The notes: generated from the letters alone by a model not told the origin. A stretch of DNA of 64,000 bases from Endozoicomonas sp965261315 (GCA_965261315.1 CBDHDM010000031.1:124001-188000), one strand, 5' to 3'; shown: positions 16,137 to 26,135, numbered from the stretch's first letter. A program made the numbers and translations.

Positions 16137-17282
16137 TTGACTAAGACGGCTGTTTTAGCTCTGGAAGATGGTAGTATTTTCCGGGGAATTGCCATCGGTA
16201 CTGATGGTGAAACCAGTGGTGAGGTGGTTTTTAACACGGCAATGACCGGTTATCAGGAAATTCTCACTGACCCTTCCTATTCCCGCCAGATTGTTACGCT
16301 GACCTATCCCCATATTGGTAATACCGGTATTACTCCGGAAGATGAAGAGTCTCCTCAAATTCATGCGGCAGGCCTGGTTATTAAAGATTTGCCACTGCTG
16401 GCCAGCAACTGGCGCAGCAAGATGTCCCTGGATGAGTATCTGAAGTCTCGAAATATTGTTGCGATTGCTGGTATTGATACCCGTAGGCTGACCCGTATTC
16501 TGCGGGAAAAAGGGGCTCAGAATGGCTGCATTATCGCAGGCACAGCTCTTCAGAAAAAAGGCGTTGATGAAGTTCTGGCGCTGGCCAAAGCCCGTGAATT
16601 CCCAGGCCTTAAAGGTATGGATCTGGCGAAGGAAGTCACCACTGACCAGGCTTATCCGTGGACAGAGGGTGTCTGGAGTCTGGAAACTGACAGTCATGCT
16701 GAAGTGACTGACCTGCCTTTCCATGTCGTTGCCTACGATTTCGGTGTTAAGAGAAACATTCTCCGTATGCTCGTTCAGCGAGGCTGTCGCCTGACCGTTG
16801 TTCCAGCCAAAACACCGGCCAAAGACGTTCTGGCTATGAACCCGGATGGTGTATTTCTCTCCAATGGTCCTGGTGATCCCGAGCCTTGTGATTACGCGAT
16901 TTCAGCCATCCAGGAAATTCTCGAAACTTCTCTGCCGGTTTTTGGCATCTGTCTCGGGCATCAGCTGCTGGCGCTGGCCAGTGGTGCGAAGACTGAGAAG
17001 ATGAAGTTTGGTCACCACGGTGCCAACCACCCGGTTCAGGATCTCAAATCTGGACAGGTGTTGATCACCAGTCAGAACCACGGATTTGCGGTGGCGGAAG
17101 ACTCTCTGCCAGAAAACCTGAGAGCGACCCATAAGTCGTTGTTTGATGGCAGTCTGCAGGGGATTGAGCGGACAGATCGTCCTGCTTTCAGCTTCCAGGG
17201 ACACCCTGAGGCGAGTCCGGGCCCACATGATGTTGCCGGACTGTTTGACCGTTTTGTTGAGATGCTTAAGGCAGCGAAATAA
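16137..17282 (+). CDS. carA: Carbamoyl-phosphate synthase small subunit CarA
   Basis: The 381-residue glutaminase subunit hydrolyses glutamine and channels ammonia to CarB for arginine and pyrimidine synthesis. The N-terminal domain has GEVVFNTAMTGYQEILTDPSY at about 23-43. The class I amidotransferase domain carries GICLGHQLLALA with the nucleophile Cys, and FQGHPEASPGPHD with the catalytic His and Glu. The TTG at 16137 follows a strong GGGAGG site; UUG is also the carA start in E. coli. carB follows 27 bases later. Confidence 0.97.
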   Translation: MTKTAVLALEDGSIFRGIAIGTDGETSGEVVFNTAMTGYQEILTDPSYSRQIVTLTYPHIGNTGITPEDEESPQIHAAGLVIKDLPLLASNWRSKMSLDEYLKSRNIVAIAGIDTRRLTRILREKGAQNGCIIAGTALQKKGVDEVLALAKAREFPGLKGMDLAKEVTTDQAYPWTEGVWSLETDSHAEVTDLPFHVVAYDFGVKRNILRMLVQRGCRLTVVPAKTPAKDVLAMNPDGVFLSNGPGDPEPCDYAISAIQEILETSLPVFGICLGHQLLALASGAKTEKMKFGHHGANHPVQDLKSGQVLITSQNHGFAVAEDSLPENLRATHKSLFDGSLQGIERTDRPAFSFQGHPEASPGPHDVAGLFDRFVEMLKAAK

Positions 17283-17309
17283 CCAACCCCGTTTTGATGT
17301 GAGAGAAAG

Positions 17310-20300
17310 ATGCCAAAACGTACTGATATTGAAAGTATTCTGATACTCGGGGCTGGTCCAATTATTATCGGCCAGGCCTGTGAGTTTGACTATTCCGGAG
17401 CGCAGGCCTGTAAGGCGCTGAAGGAAGAGGGTTACCGGGTTATTCTGGTTAACTCTAACCCCGCTACTATCATGACCGACCCGGCTATGGCGGACTCAAC
17501 CTATATTGAGCCGATCCGCTGGGAAACCGTCGAAAAAATCATTGAAAAAGAGCGTCCTGATGCGATTCTCCCGACCATGGGAGGCCAGACCGCTCTGAAC
17601 TGTGCCCTGGATCTGTTCCATAAAGGCGTTCTGGAAAAGTACAACGTCGCCATGATTGGTGCCAACCAGGAAGCCATCGATAAGGCGGAAGACCGGCAGT
17701 TGTTTGACAAGGCCATGAAAAACATTGGTCTTGAAACCCCTCGCTCCGGTATTGCTCATACCATGGAAGAAGCCCGTGCTGTTCTCGATGAGCTGGGTTT
17801 TCCATGCATCATTCGACCGTCGTTTACAATGGGTGGTACCGGTGGTGGTATTGCTTATAACAAGGATGAGTTTGAAGAGATCTGTTTCCGTGGGCTTGAT
17901 CTTTCACCCACCAGTGAACTGCTGATTGATGAATCACTGATTGGCTGGAAAGAGTATGAGATGGAAGTGGTGCGTGATCGTAAAGATAACTGCATCATTG
18001 TCTGTGCCATTGAAAACTTCGACCCTATGGGGGTTCATACCGGTGACTCTATTACTGTCGCACCAGCCCAGACGCTGACCGACAGGGAATACCAGATCAT
18101 GCGTAACGCTTCTATTGCGGTACTGCGTGAAATTGGTGTGGAGACCGGTGGCTCCAACGTACAGTTCGGTATCTGCCCGGATACTGGTCGTATGGTGGTC
18201 ATTGAAATGAACCCTCGGGTTTCCCGCTCTTCTGCTCTGGCATCCAAGGCAACCGGTTTTCCGATTGCCCGGGTAGCGGCTAAACTGGCAGTGGGCTACA
18301 CTCTGGATGAGTTAAAGAATGAGATTACCGGTGGTGTGGTTCCTGCGTCATTTGAGCCTGCTATCGACTACGTCGTTACCAAAATCCCACGTTTTGCCTT
18401 TGAGAAATTCCCTCAGGCTGATGATCGTCTGACCACTCAGATGAAGTCTGTGGGTGAAGTGATGGCCATTGGCCGGACTTTCCAGGAGTCTGTGCAAAAA
18501 GCGTTGCGAGGTCTGGAAACCGGAGCCACTGGTTTTAATCCAATGCTGGATCCAAAGCAGCCAGATGCGCTGGATATTATCCGTCGTGAACTGGTGACCC
18601 CAAAGGCTGACCGAATCTATTACGTTGCGGATGCTTTCCGTGCCGGCCTTTCTCTGGAAGAGATCTTTGCTGAGTGCAAGATTGACCCCTGGTTCCTGGT
18701 TCAGATTCAGGACATTGTTGAGGAAGAAGCCGTTCTGGCCAGCGAATCACTCGCAGACTCTCCTCTCAATGGATTGTCCAAAAAACGTCTGTTCCGCCTG
18801 AAGCAAAAAGGCTTCAGTGATGCTCGTCTGGCTGAGCTGTTGGGTGTGAAAGAGGCGGAAGTAAGAAACCTTCGTCGCGAGCTGGGTGTGAAACCGGTAT
18901 TCAAACGTGTTGATACCTGTGCTGCCGAGTTTCAATCTACGACAGCTTACATGTATTCATCTTATGATGAAGAGTGTGAAGCAGAGCCTTCTGATCGTGA
19001 AAAGATAATGATCCTTGGTGGAGGTCCTAACCGGATTGGCCAGGGTATCGAGTTTGATTACTGCTGTGTTCATGCTGCATTAGCCGCGCGTGAAGATGGT
19101 TATGAAACCATCATGGTTAACTGTAACCCTGAAACCGTTTCCACCGATTATGATACGTCTGATCGTCTCTACTTTGAGCCAGTCACACTGGAAGATGTTC
19201 TGGCGATCATTGATGTAGAAAAGCCGGGTGGTGTTATTGTTCAGTACGGAGGGCAGACCCCGCTGAAGCTGGCTCGTGCACTGGAAGCGGAAGGCGTATC
19301 GATTATCGGTACCAGCCCGGAAGCGATTGACCGCGCTGAAGACCGTGAACGCTTCCAGCAGATGATTCAGAAACTGAATCTCCTGCAGCCAGCCAACGCA
19401 ACTGTTCGCAGTGAAGATGAAGCCGTCGCTAAAGCCGATGAAATCGGTTATCCACTGGTCGTTCGTCCATCCTATGTTCTGGGTGGTCGTGCTATGGAAA
19501 TTGTAGCGGGAGAAGACGAACTGGTTCGTTACATGAAAGAGGCGGTTCAGGTATCAAACGATAGTCCTGTATTGTTGGATTCTTTCCTGAACCGTGCGGT
19601 AGAAGTGGATGTGGATGCGATTTGTGACGGTGAGCGTGTGGTCATTGGTGCCATCATGCAGCACATCGAACAGGCTGGCATTCACTCTGGTGACTCCAGC
19701 TGCTCTCTGCCGCCATACAGCCTGAGTCGCCGTCATCAGGATGCTATCCGTGAACAGGTTAGCGCCATGGCAATGGAGCTGGGTGTTGTTGGCCTTATGA
19801 ACGTTCAGCTGGCCATCCAGGATGACGAGATCTACGTGATCGAAGTGAACCCCCGCGCTTCCCGTACCGTGCCTTTTGTTTCCAAGTGCATTGGCCACTC
19901 TCTGGCCAAGATCGCTGCACGGGTCATGATGGGTAAGAGTCTGGAAGAGCAGAACTTCACCACAGAGATTGTTCCACCATACTACAGTGTGAAAGAAGCG
20001 ATCTTCCCATTCAATAAGTTCCCGGGTGTGGACCCGATTCTCGGCCCGGAGATGAAGTCTACCGGTGAAGTTATGGGGGTTGGTGCAACGTTCCCGGAAG
20101 CGTTCCATAAAGCCCAGCTGGCAGAGAATATGCAGTTACCCAGCGGTGGTAAGGTCATTCTCACGGTGAGGGACTTTGATAAGCCTGAAGTACCCATGAT
20201 TGCTCGCCTGTTGATGGATATCGGCTTTGAACTGCTGGCCACTTCAGGTACTGCTAAAGTCATTGAAGAAGCTGGCCTGCCGGTTACCACCATCAATAAA

Positions 20301-20546
20301 GTGCATCAGGGAAGACCGCATCTGGTGGACATGATTGTCAATGGTGATATAGCCTTCATGATTAATACCACTGAAGGTCGTCAGGCCATTGCCGATTCTT
20401 ACTTGATTCGTCGCTCCGCATTGACCAATAAGGTGCTATATACAACCACCATGGCGGGAGCAGAAGCGATTGCACGTTCAATCGCCTTTGGATCAGAAAG
20501 GTTGGTCAGACGACTTCAGGATTTACACGAAGGTAACGTTGGATGA
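17310..20546 (+). CDS. carB: Carbamoyl-phosphate synthase large subunit CarB
   Basis: The 1078-residue synthetase has two homologous ATP-grasp halves. The first (to about residue 400) makes carboxyphosphate and carbamate; the second (about 555-935) phosphorylates carbamate. Matching motifs occur in each: ILGAGPIIIGQACEFDYSG and ILGGGPNRIGQGIEFDYC; RPSFTMGGTGGG and RPSYVLGGRAMEIV; EMNPRVSRSSALASKATG and EVNPRASRTVPFVSK. The last 140 residues form the allosteric domain that senses ornithine and UMP. The frame is intact and the length is normal. Its stop overlaps the greA start by four bases. Confidence 0.98.
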   Translation: MPKRTDIESILILGAGPIIIGQACEFDYSGAQACKALKEEGYRVILVNSNPATIMTDPAMADSTYIEPIRWETVEKIIEKERPDAILPTMGGQTALNCALDLFHKGVLEKYNVAMIGANQEAIDKAEDRQLFDKAMKNIGLETPRSGIAHTMEEARAVLDELGFPCIIRPSFTMGGTGGGIAYNKDEFEEICFRGLDLSPTSELLIDESLIGWKEYEMEVVRDRKDNCIIVCAIENFDPMGVHTGDSITVAPAQTLTDREYQIMRNASIAVLREIGVETGGSNVQFGICPDTGRMVVIEMNPRVSRSSALASKATGFPIARVAAKLAVGYTLDELKNEITGGVVPASFEPAIDYVVTKIPRFAFEKFPQADDRLTTQMKSVGEVMAIGRTFQESVQKALRGLETGATGFNPMLDPKQPDALDIIRRELVTPKADRIYYVADAFRAGLSLEEIFAECKIDPWFLVQIQDIVEEEAVLASESLADSPLNGLSKKRLFRLKQKGFSDARLAELLGVKEAEVRNLRRELGVKPVFKRVDTCAAEFQSTTAYMYSSYDEECEAEPSDREKIMILGGGPNRIGQGIEFDYCCVHAALAAREDGYETIMVNCNPETVSTDYDTSDRLYFEPVTLEDVLAIIDVEKPGGVIVQYGGQTPLKLARALEAEGVSIIGTSPEAIDRAEDRERFQQMIQKLNLLQPANATVRSEDEAVAKADEIGYPLVVRPSYVLGGRAMEIVAGEDELVRYMKEAVQVSNDSPVLLDSFLNRAVEVDVDAICDGERVVIGAIMQHIEQAGIHSGDSSCSLPPYSLSRRHQDAIREQVSAMAMELGVVGLMNVQLAIQDDEIYVIEVNPRASRTVPFVSKCIGHSLAKIAARVMMGKSLEEQNFTTEIVPPYYSVKEAIFPFNKFPGVDPILGPEMKSTGEVMGVGATFPEAFHKAQLAENMQLPSGGKVILTVRDFDKPEVPMIARLLMDIGFELLATSGTAKVIEEAGLPVTTINKVHQGRPHLVDMIVNGDIAFMINTTEGRQAIADSYLIRRSALTNKVLYTTTMAGAEAIARSIAFGSERLVRRLQDLHEGNVG

Positions 20547-21019
20547 AAAGAATTCCCATGACTGTGGAGGGAGAAAAAGCCCTCCGTGAGGAACTGGCCC
20601 ATTTGAAAGGGGTTGAGCGCCCGCGTATTTCTGCAGCCATTGCAGAAGCCCGGGAGCTGGGAGACCTGAAGGAGAATGCTGAATATCACGCAGCCCGTGA
20701 GCAGCAGAGTTTTGCAGAAGGTCGCGTTAATGAAATTGAGGCCAAGTTGTCCAATGCTCAGGTGATTGATATTACGTCTATCAACAAAACCGGTAAGGTC
20801 CTTTTTGGTACAACCGTTGTGCTGATCAATATGGAAAATGATCAGGAAGTGGAGTACAAAATTGTTGGTGATGATGAGTCGGACATCAAGGTGAACAAGA
20901 TCTCCGTGAACTCGCCCATTGCCCGCGCCATGATCGGTAAAGAAGAAGGTGATGTCGTTGTGGTTAACACACCTTCTGGTGGTGTTGAGTATGAGATTGA
21001 TGAAGTGAAGCATGTCTGA
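20543..21019 (+). CDS. greA: Transcription elongation factor GreA
   Basis: A GreA of 158 residues. The N-terminal coiled-coil hairpin (MTVEGEKALREELAHLKGVERP, then IAEARELGDLKENAEYHAAREQQ) carries the acidic tip (Asp and Glu in GDLKENAEY) that enters the RNA polymerase secondary channel to stimulate RNA cleavage. The C-terminal FKBP-like domain holds TVVLINMENDQEVEYKIVGDDE and ARAMIGKEEGDVVVV. It is coupled to carB by an ATGA overlap and followed by a clear terminator. Confidence 0.98.
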   Translation: MKRIPMTVEGEKALREELAHLKGVERPRISAAIAEARELGDLKENAEYHAAREQQSFAEGRVNEIEAKLSNAQVIDITSINKTGKVLFGTTVVLINMENDQEVEYKIVGDDESDIKVNKISVNSPIARAMIGKEEGDVVVVNTPSGGVEYEIDEVKHV

Positions 21020-21068
21020 TTAAGACATCACTCAACTCTATATATTTTTCCTTAATAATCAATAAAGC

Positions 21069-21099
21069 CCTGCGTAGCTGTTACAGCGCAGGTTTTTTT
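21069..21099 (+). terminator. Terminator of the carAB-greA unit
   Basis: CCTGCG (21069-21074) pairs with CGCAGG (21087-21092), followed by seven T residues, 50 bases after the greA stop. Confidence 0.85.
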
Positions 21100-21173
21100 G
21101 GCTTGATGTTCTGTACTTGTTTAGGTTTTAGCCTTTAATACCCATTTTCATACGTGAAAATAGGTAATCTTCT

Positions 21174-21327
21174 ATGACTCTTGAAGCTGAAACTGTGGGG
21201 CGTTATCAAAATAATGGAGAGGCTTACTTTTCAGTCAATAGTAAGAGTCAGTCAGAATCCTCTTCATCTGTGCGCCATGCGGGTAGAGATATCCGAGTAT
21301 CAGATAAAATGGATACTAACTCCTTAC
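21174..21327 (+). pseudogene. N-terminal stub of an unknown gene, cut by an IS
   Basis: An ATG behind an AGGT site opens a Ser-rich, polar N-terminus (MTLEAETVGRYQNNGEAYFSV, then SKSQSESSSSVRHAGRD). The inverted repeat of the next element starts at 21328, so only about 51 codons belong to the host gene; the codons up to 21398 lie inside the IS. A further open frame past the IS (22553-22683, NPDLGSVDMRLLAQTRAVWGQTQ) may be its continuation but is not proven. No function is recognisable. Confidence 0.45.
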
Positions 21328-22552
21328 ACTCGATTCCGCAGTTTTTAATCCAAAAATTGACCGTAAATAACTTGACAAAAGGTGAGTTTGGGAGATAAGA
21401 GGTTCAAGGCGGGAAAGGATAGAAGTCAGTCTACTGCTGTAGCTCCGGAATCAAGCCCAGCGAGACTCCATTAACACCACAACAGCAGGCTGATCGTGTA
21501 AGATCTCTTCTTCTTATCTCTAACGTCAATTGTTGTTTGTGCTAATTCGCCCTCTGCCCATTGTTAACGCTTATATCGATGCCCTGAGCTATTCACTGAA
21601 ATCCATCAGGCCATCAGCTCAACTGACTCGCACCCAAAAAGCGATGCTGGCATTCATCATCGTTGGCATCATTGTTACGGAAACTCTTAACTGGGCAGCC
21701 TTTGAACGAAGAAGTCTGGGCAAGGTTAAACCATCAAACCTGCGTTGGTTTTGTTACTCTGCCAAGATCTTCTGGCATCACCTGCTGGAAGCCAGTACCC
21801 GTCATGTTCTGCGCCAGTACGGTGTCAGTAGCGGAGTTTTGGCCATTGATGACTCGGAAAAGAAACGCTCAAAATGACCACCAAAATCAACTGAGACAGA
21901 AAGGTGTCGCGAAAAAGGATCGTCCGAAAGCGCCAACGCCTGACCATTGTCGTTATCCCACCATGCAGGCACTTGCCATTGATATGGTTCGGAATTTTGT
22001 CAAAAACTTTCCCGAAATCACCATAAAAGGGGTTTTGGCGGATGCGCTTTATGGAACGGGTGAGTTCATGGGTCAGATCTCACAGATTACCGGCGGCGCG
22101 CAGGTTGTCAGCCAGATCCGTTCCAACCAAATTGTCTCCAACCGTAACTCACAGGCTCGTGTTGATGCCGTATTTGCCAGACAGCGAGGCGTTGAGAGTA
22201 TTCTTATGGTTCGGGGGGCCAAAGAACGTCGGGTAACAATATTGTCTGCCCGGTTGTTCGTTAAAGCTCAAAAAGCCCGGGTTGCCCGTTGGCTGTCTGG
22301 TCGAGCGTCTGAAGATGGAAGCGTTGGTGGGAACCATCAGGGAAGTGATTGAGTCGCCAGATCCGGAGAAGTCGCTGGAAGATCTGATCAAGGCCATAGA
22401 GAAGACGCTGCCAACACGAGACTCCAGTAAGCATATGGCAGGTCTTGATCTTGGCAGGCAGGAGCCAACTGAATCTTTGATCTATCATGCGAGACAGGCT
22501 GCCTAATAAAATTAATGAGACTTGTCAATGATCAAGAACTGCGGAATCGAGT
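21328..22552 (+). mobile_element. Internally deleted IS with 16-base perfect terminal repeats
   Basis: ACTCGATTCCGCAGTT starts at 21328 and its exact complement ends at 22552; the similarity runs on for several bases inside. The 1225-base element holds a broken DDE transposase. No target duplication is evident. Confidence 0.8.
21530..22506 (+). pseudogene. DDE transposase with two internal deletions
   Basis: The N-terminal part LPIVNAYIDALSYSL...LAIDDSEKKRSK (with the first catalytic Asp) is followed, after a gap of roughly 60 residues and a frame change, by KKDRPKAPTPDHCRYPTMQ and ITIKGVLADALYGTGEFM (second Asp), then ARLFVKAQKAR. A second gap and frame change leads to a tail VGTIREVIESPDPEKSLEDL. 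The order fits an IS4-like transposase group whose intact members are about 440 residues. The catalytic Glu region is lost. It could be moved only by a transposase supplied in trans. Confidence 0.75.
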
Positions 22553-22782
22553 TTAACCCAGACTTAGGTTCTGTTGATATGAGGCTTCTGGCTCAAACCA
22601 GAGCTGTTTGGGGCCAGACACAAGAACGCAGGAATACCAGTCACGAGGCCTCTGGTTTAAGCCCGGAAAGGTGGCTCGTATAGCCGCCTTCCAGCTTCAT
22701 TGGACTGGTTTGGTGTAGCGTAACTACCGACACCAATCCGTCTACACGCCTGCAAACTTATGTCAACAGAACCTGATAAAGG
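22553..22782. other. Intergenic stretch with a 14-base inverted repeat
   Basis: GGCTCAAACCAGAG (22590-22603) and CTCTGGTTTAAGCC (22650-22663) are inverted copies with one mismatch, 46 bases apart. No gene is recognised, apart from an open frame to 22683 that may be the tail of the gene cut by the IS. Confidence 0.4.
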
Positions 22783-23163
22783 TTACTGGCCTGCCACCTT
22801 TGCAGCCAGTATTGCCTGCAGAGAATAAATATTAGTCTTACTGTTAAACTCCATCTGCATTGGCTCTGACTGACCTGAAACCCAGATCTTCAATTCGGCA
22901 TCCAGATCAAAGTGACCTACAGACTCTACCGTAAACATAGTGACTGATTTATACGGTATTGAACGATACTCAACCTTGCGACCAGTCAACCCCTGCTTAT
23001 CAATAAGAATCAACCGGTGATTCGTCAGCACCACCATATCGCGAACCAGTTTATAGGCAAGCTCAACAGATTCTGACGGGTTGAGAATAGTCGCCAGGTC
23101 GTCCATTGCTTCCGCATTGGTCATTTCGCCCGCATTACCCAATAGGGCATCAAACAGACCCAT
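22783..23163 (-). CDS. PH-domain-like (bPH) small protein
   Basis: A 126-residue soluble protein. After a short helical start (MGLFDALLGNAGEMTNAE) it has ESVELAYKLVRDMVVLTNHRLILIDKQGLTGRKVEYRSIPYKSVTMFTVE, the pattern of bacterial pleckstrin-homology proteins (bPH_1/YvbH type). A closing helix (NIYSLQAILAAKV) follows. The binding partner of these domains is generally unknown, so no role is proposed. No signal peptide or membrane segment is seen. Confidence 0.8.
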   Translation of the reverse strand: MGLFDALLGNAGEMTNAEAMDDLATILNPSESVELAYKLVRDMVVLTNHRLILIDKQGLTGRKVEYRSIPYKSVTMFTVESVGHFDLDAELKIWVSGQSEPMQMEFNSKTNIYSLQAILAAKVAGQ

Positions 23164-23225
23164 GGTAAATCTCCTTAATATTTAACAGGTTATAACCAGA
23201 TAAGTACCTGCAGAGTCAAATTTAC

Positions 23226-23612
23226 TCATTCAGGCTGGTAAAGCTCAACTGGAAGACCATCGGGGTCCTGTATAAAAGTGAATCTGGCCTGAGTATATGG
23301 GTCCACCCTGACTGGCTCTGCCGCAATGCCATTTTCAGAAAGATTGCTTAACGTTTTATCAAGGTCATCAACTTCAAAAGCAATATGACGAAGCCCTCTG
23401 GCTTCAGGGTAACTCAGGCGGAAGGGGGCATTTTTGAAAATAAACAGCTCAAGTTGCCCGCCACCGGACATCACAAGATCAATCTTCCAGCTTTCTCTGC
23501 CCTCCTGATAGTACTCTCCTACCACTTCAAAACCCAAAAGATCGCGATAAAAATACAAGGAGGCGGTCTTATCTGCACCAATAATTGCCAGATGATGGAG
23601 CTTCGTGATCAT
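23226..23612 (-). CDS. gloA2: VOC-family metalloprotein, GloA2/YaeR type
   Basis: A 128-residue vicinal-oxygen-chelate protein. KLHHLAIIGADKTASLYFYRDLLGFEVV at the start, SWKIDLVMSGGGQLELFIF and EARGLRHIAFEVDDLDKTL in the middle, and VDPYTQARFTFIQDPDGLPVELYQP at the end closely follow E. coli YaeR. Metal-ligand candidates are His7, the Glu of LELF, the His of LRHIAF and the Glu of PVELY. The family is glyoxalase-like, but the substrate of YaeR is not settled. Single gene. Confidence 0.88.
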   Translation of the reverse strand: MITKLHHLAIIGADKTASLYFYRDLLGFEVVGEYYQEGRESWKIDLVMSGGGQLELFIFKNAPFRLSYPEARGLRHIAFEVDDLDKTLSNLSENGIAAEPVRVDPYTQARFTFIQDPDGLPVELYQPE

Positions 23613-23810
23613 AAATAACCTGAAAAGGACTGGTTTTTCATTTAGCGCTAAACAATTCAGGCAAACAATCTAGCAGGCTGTTCTTTAAGAGCAAATATAC
23701 AGATTAAAAATAAAAAATAATAAAAAATTATTTTTAATAAAATAAAAGAATAAAAATCAGGATGACTACACTAAGAGAAAGAGGGTCAGGGATATTTTCT
23801 GGAGACAAGG

Positions 23811-26054
23811 ATGGCAGAGAGAGTCGAGGGTCAGACAGTACAGGTAGCTGATATAAGTGCCAAAGAACTGGATAAAAACGCACAGCCACCAGAAGGCAAG
23901 CACAAGCACCGCTCTGTCCAAAGTAATCATTCGGGTAACAACACAGTTAAACAGACAAAAAACACAGAAAAAAACTGAACGTAGCAATACCGTTACTGGC
24001 AGACAAGTATCAGAAACAACGGCTTTAAAAACGAAAGGGTTAAACCAACCACTTGGAGACCTTCCCCCGCTGACCGGACAGACCAAAGCAGGAAGCAAGT
24101 CCAGCCATAGAGGCATCCCAGCTAATAAGCTGAAAGCACTAGAAGCTGAAATCAAGGAAGCTAACAGCCTGAGTCAACTGGGTAAGACTTATGAAAAACT
24201 ATCCGGTTTGCGTAAAGAGTACCTTCCCGAACCCCCTACCGACCGGCAAATAATGCCATTTCATAAAATAAGACTATCCATAAGAAGCCAAGCTTCCAAC
24301 CTCGTCAAAAAGCACTTCAAAGACCCAGCCCAGCCCACCCAAAAGGAGCTGAGTAAAGTTTCAAATCAAGTCAGTAAATTTCCAGATCCCAGGGCAAAGC
24401 GAGCACTCAAAATAACTTATAACCTTCCGGATACAGCAAACAAAGAACCTGCCAACCAGTCCGTCAGGAAAGGCATCACTGCATCAGAGCAGCTAATTGC
24501 CACTTTGGATAGCGCTCTTGGGGAAAGTATCAGTTCAGGAGATCTGGTAAAAAGCCCGACTGAACAATACCCAAAATCACCAACTGCATTCAGACAGAAA
24601 TCACTTTCACAGCCCAAAAAGATAAATACCCCACACGCTGCAAACAGTGCACGAGCAAGCCAAAAAAGCATTGACCGCTTATTTGCTGAAGCACGAAACA
24701 CGCATAGCTATACCAAGCTGGCCAAACATATACATCAACTCTCAAATAACCCGGCATGGGCAGCACAGCAGAATAGCGTAAACCAATTAACACAGAGACT
24801 GGTTTCAGAAGTATTGGCATCTCCAATTGACTGCCAGACTCTGGAATTCATTTACCATAAGTTTATTTCAGACCAACACCCAACCGATGCATCCGCTGCT
24901 GTATTGAATGGTATTCTTGATAACTGCCGGGTCATATTGACCCAGGAGTCTGAACAGGCAAAGTCTCTGGTATTTAATATCTGTCGTGATATAGCAAGAG
25001 CGAGTCTTGAGTACCACCCACAACTTGAACAGCTTATGGCGGCGGCATCCTTATATCGCCATACCAGTAAGGCAATTAATAACGGCATTCTTAATATTCA
25101 AATGGCAGTCAGCTTCAACTGGACCGATTCAGACCTCCAGGAAGAACAGCATGCCTGGGTCCTGGCAAAACATCAGATAGATAACCCTTCACAGACTGAC
25201 GCCCTGGACGACCTTGATTTTGATGAAGAAGCAGAAGACGATGACTTAGATCTGCTCATTGAAAAGCTTGAGGAGCTTACATCTTCATTTGATAAAGAGC
25301 CCATAACAACAGAATCTGAAGTACTAGCACCTCAGGAGTCTACTCAGCCAGAAGACAGGCTTAATGAAAAAGCGTCCAGCCAAGAGAAACAAGAGCCAGG
25401 TACAAGCTGATGCGCCCTTGTTTACCCGAACAGCCCCAAGATTCGACAACAATGATTTGCAACCGGGAGTAGCCTATTATCACCCGATGATCTTGCTGCC
25501 AGAAGAAAAGCAATTGCGGGTGACTCAGACTCAGAGAGTGACCTTGAAAGCACTTTTGACAGCACTTTTTCTCTGACAACTCGTTCAAAAGAAGAGCCCA
25601 TGCCTCTGATTGATCTTGAAACAGAAGATGAGTCTATTGAAGAAGCTGCCCCCCCCCTGTTCAAACACCGCCACCCGCCCCAAAGGCTCCACCTCCGCCA
25701 AAGACACCACCTCCCCCTATTTTCTCTACACCTGGTGATAATGGTCGTCAGAATTTGCTTAAAGATATTAGAGAAGGAATGAAACTGAAACCGCTAGAAC
25801 CAAACAAACAACCAGAGCCTTCTAAAAAACAGCAAGAGAATGGTACACATGGCAACCCACTTGCAAAGGCAATAGCCAACAGTCCATTGATGCAAAATAA
25901 AAAGCCTGTAACTAAGGCGGATGGCCAAACAACAGAGCCTGATACAACTCTGCCTGTGACACAGGAAGGCAAAAAAGGAAAACCATCGGGAATTACTGAT
26001 CTTATGAGAGAACTAAAAAGCAAGTTCAATGACCAACAGGATAGAGACATATAA
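23811..26054 (+). CDS. WH2-domain, proline-rich putative effector (frame broken as sequenced)
   Basis: An ATG at 23811 behind GGAGACAAGG opens MAERVEGQTVQVADISAKELD. Undoing four one-base differences gives a continuous 747-residue protein: an extra A in the A7 run 23968-23974, an extra G at 25399-25400, a missing G at 25465-25467 and a missing C in the C9 run 25649-25657. In order it has a basic Ser/Thr/Lys-rich start, helical middle segments (LKALEAEIKEANSLSQLGKTYEKL), an acidic stretch (DDLDFDEEAEDDDLDLL), a polyproline tract (PPPAPKAPPPPKTPPPP, 25668-25718) and GRQNLLKDIREGMKLKPL (25743-25796). The last is a near-canonical WH2 actin-binding motif. A tail ITDLMRELKSKF follows. Polyproline plus WH2 is the layout of actin nucleators such as RickA, TARP and VopL. 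An effector role is inferred, and no secretion signal was recognised. As sequenced, only 23857-25410 is one long open frame. Confidence 0.7.
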
Positions 26055-26135
26055 CGGAAATGAAGTACTAAAGTGTATAAATCCAGACCCAATCTGACAG
26101 TTACCGATTTTCAAAAAGGTGTCTGTCAGGTCAAG

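Noticed and set aside
25600..25782. Frame after the C9 run reading His/Arg/Leu-rich sequence
   Set aside because: It is the shifted reading of the polyproline codons; the other frame gives the proline-rich and WH2 sequence.
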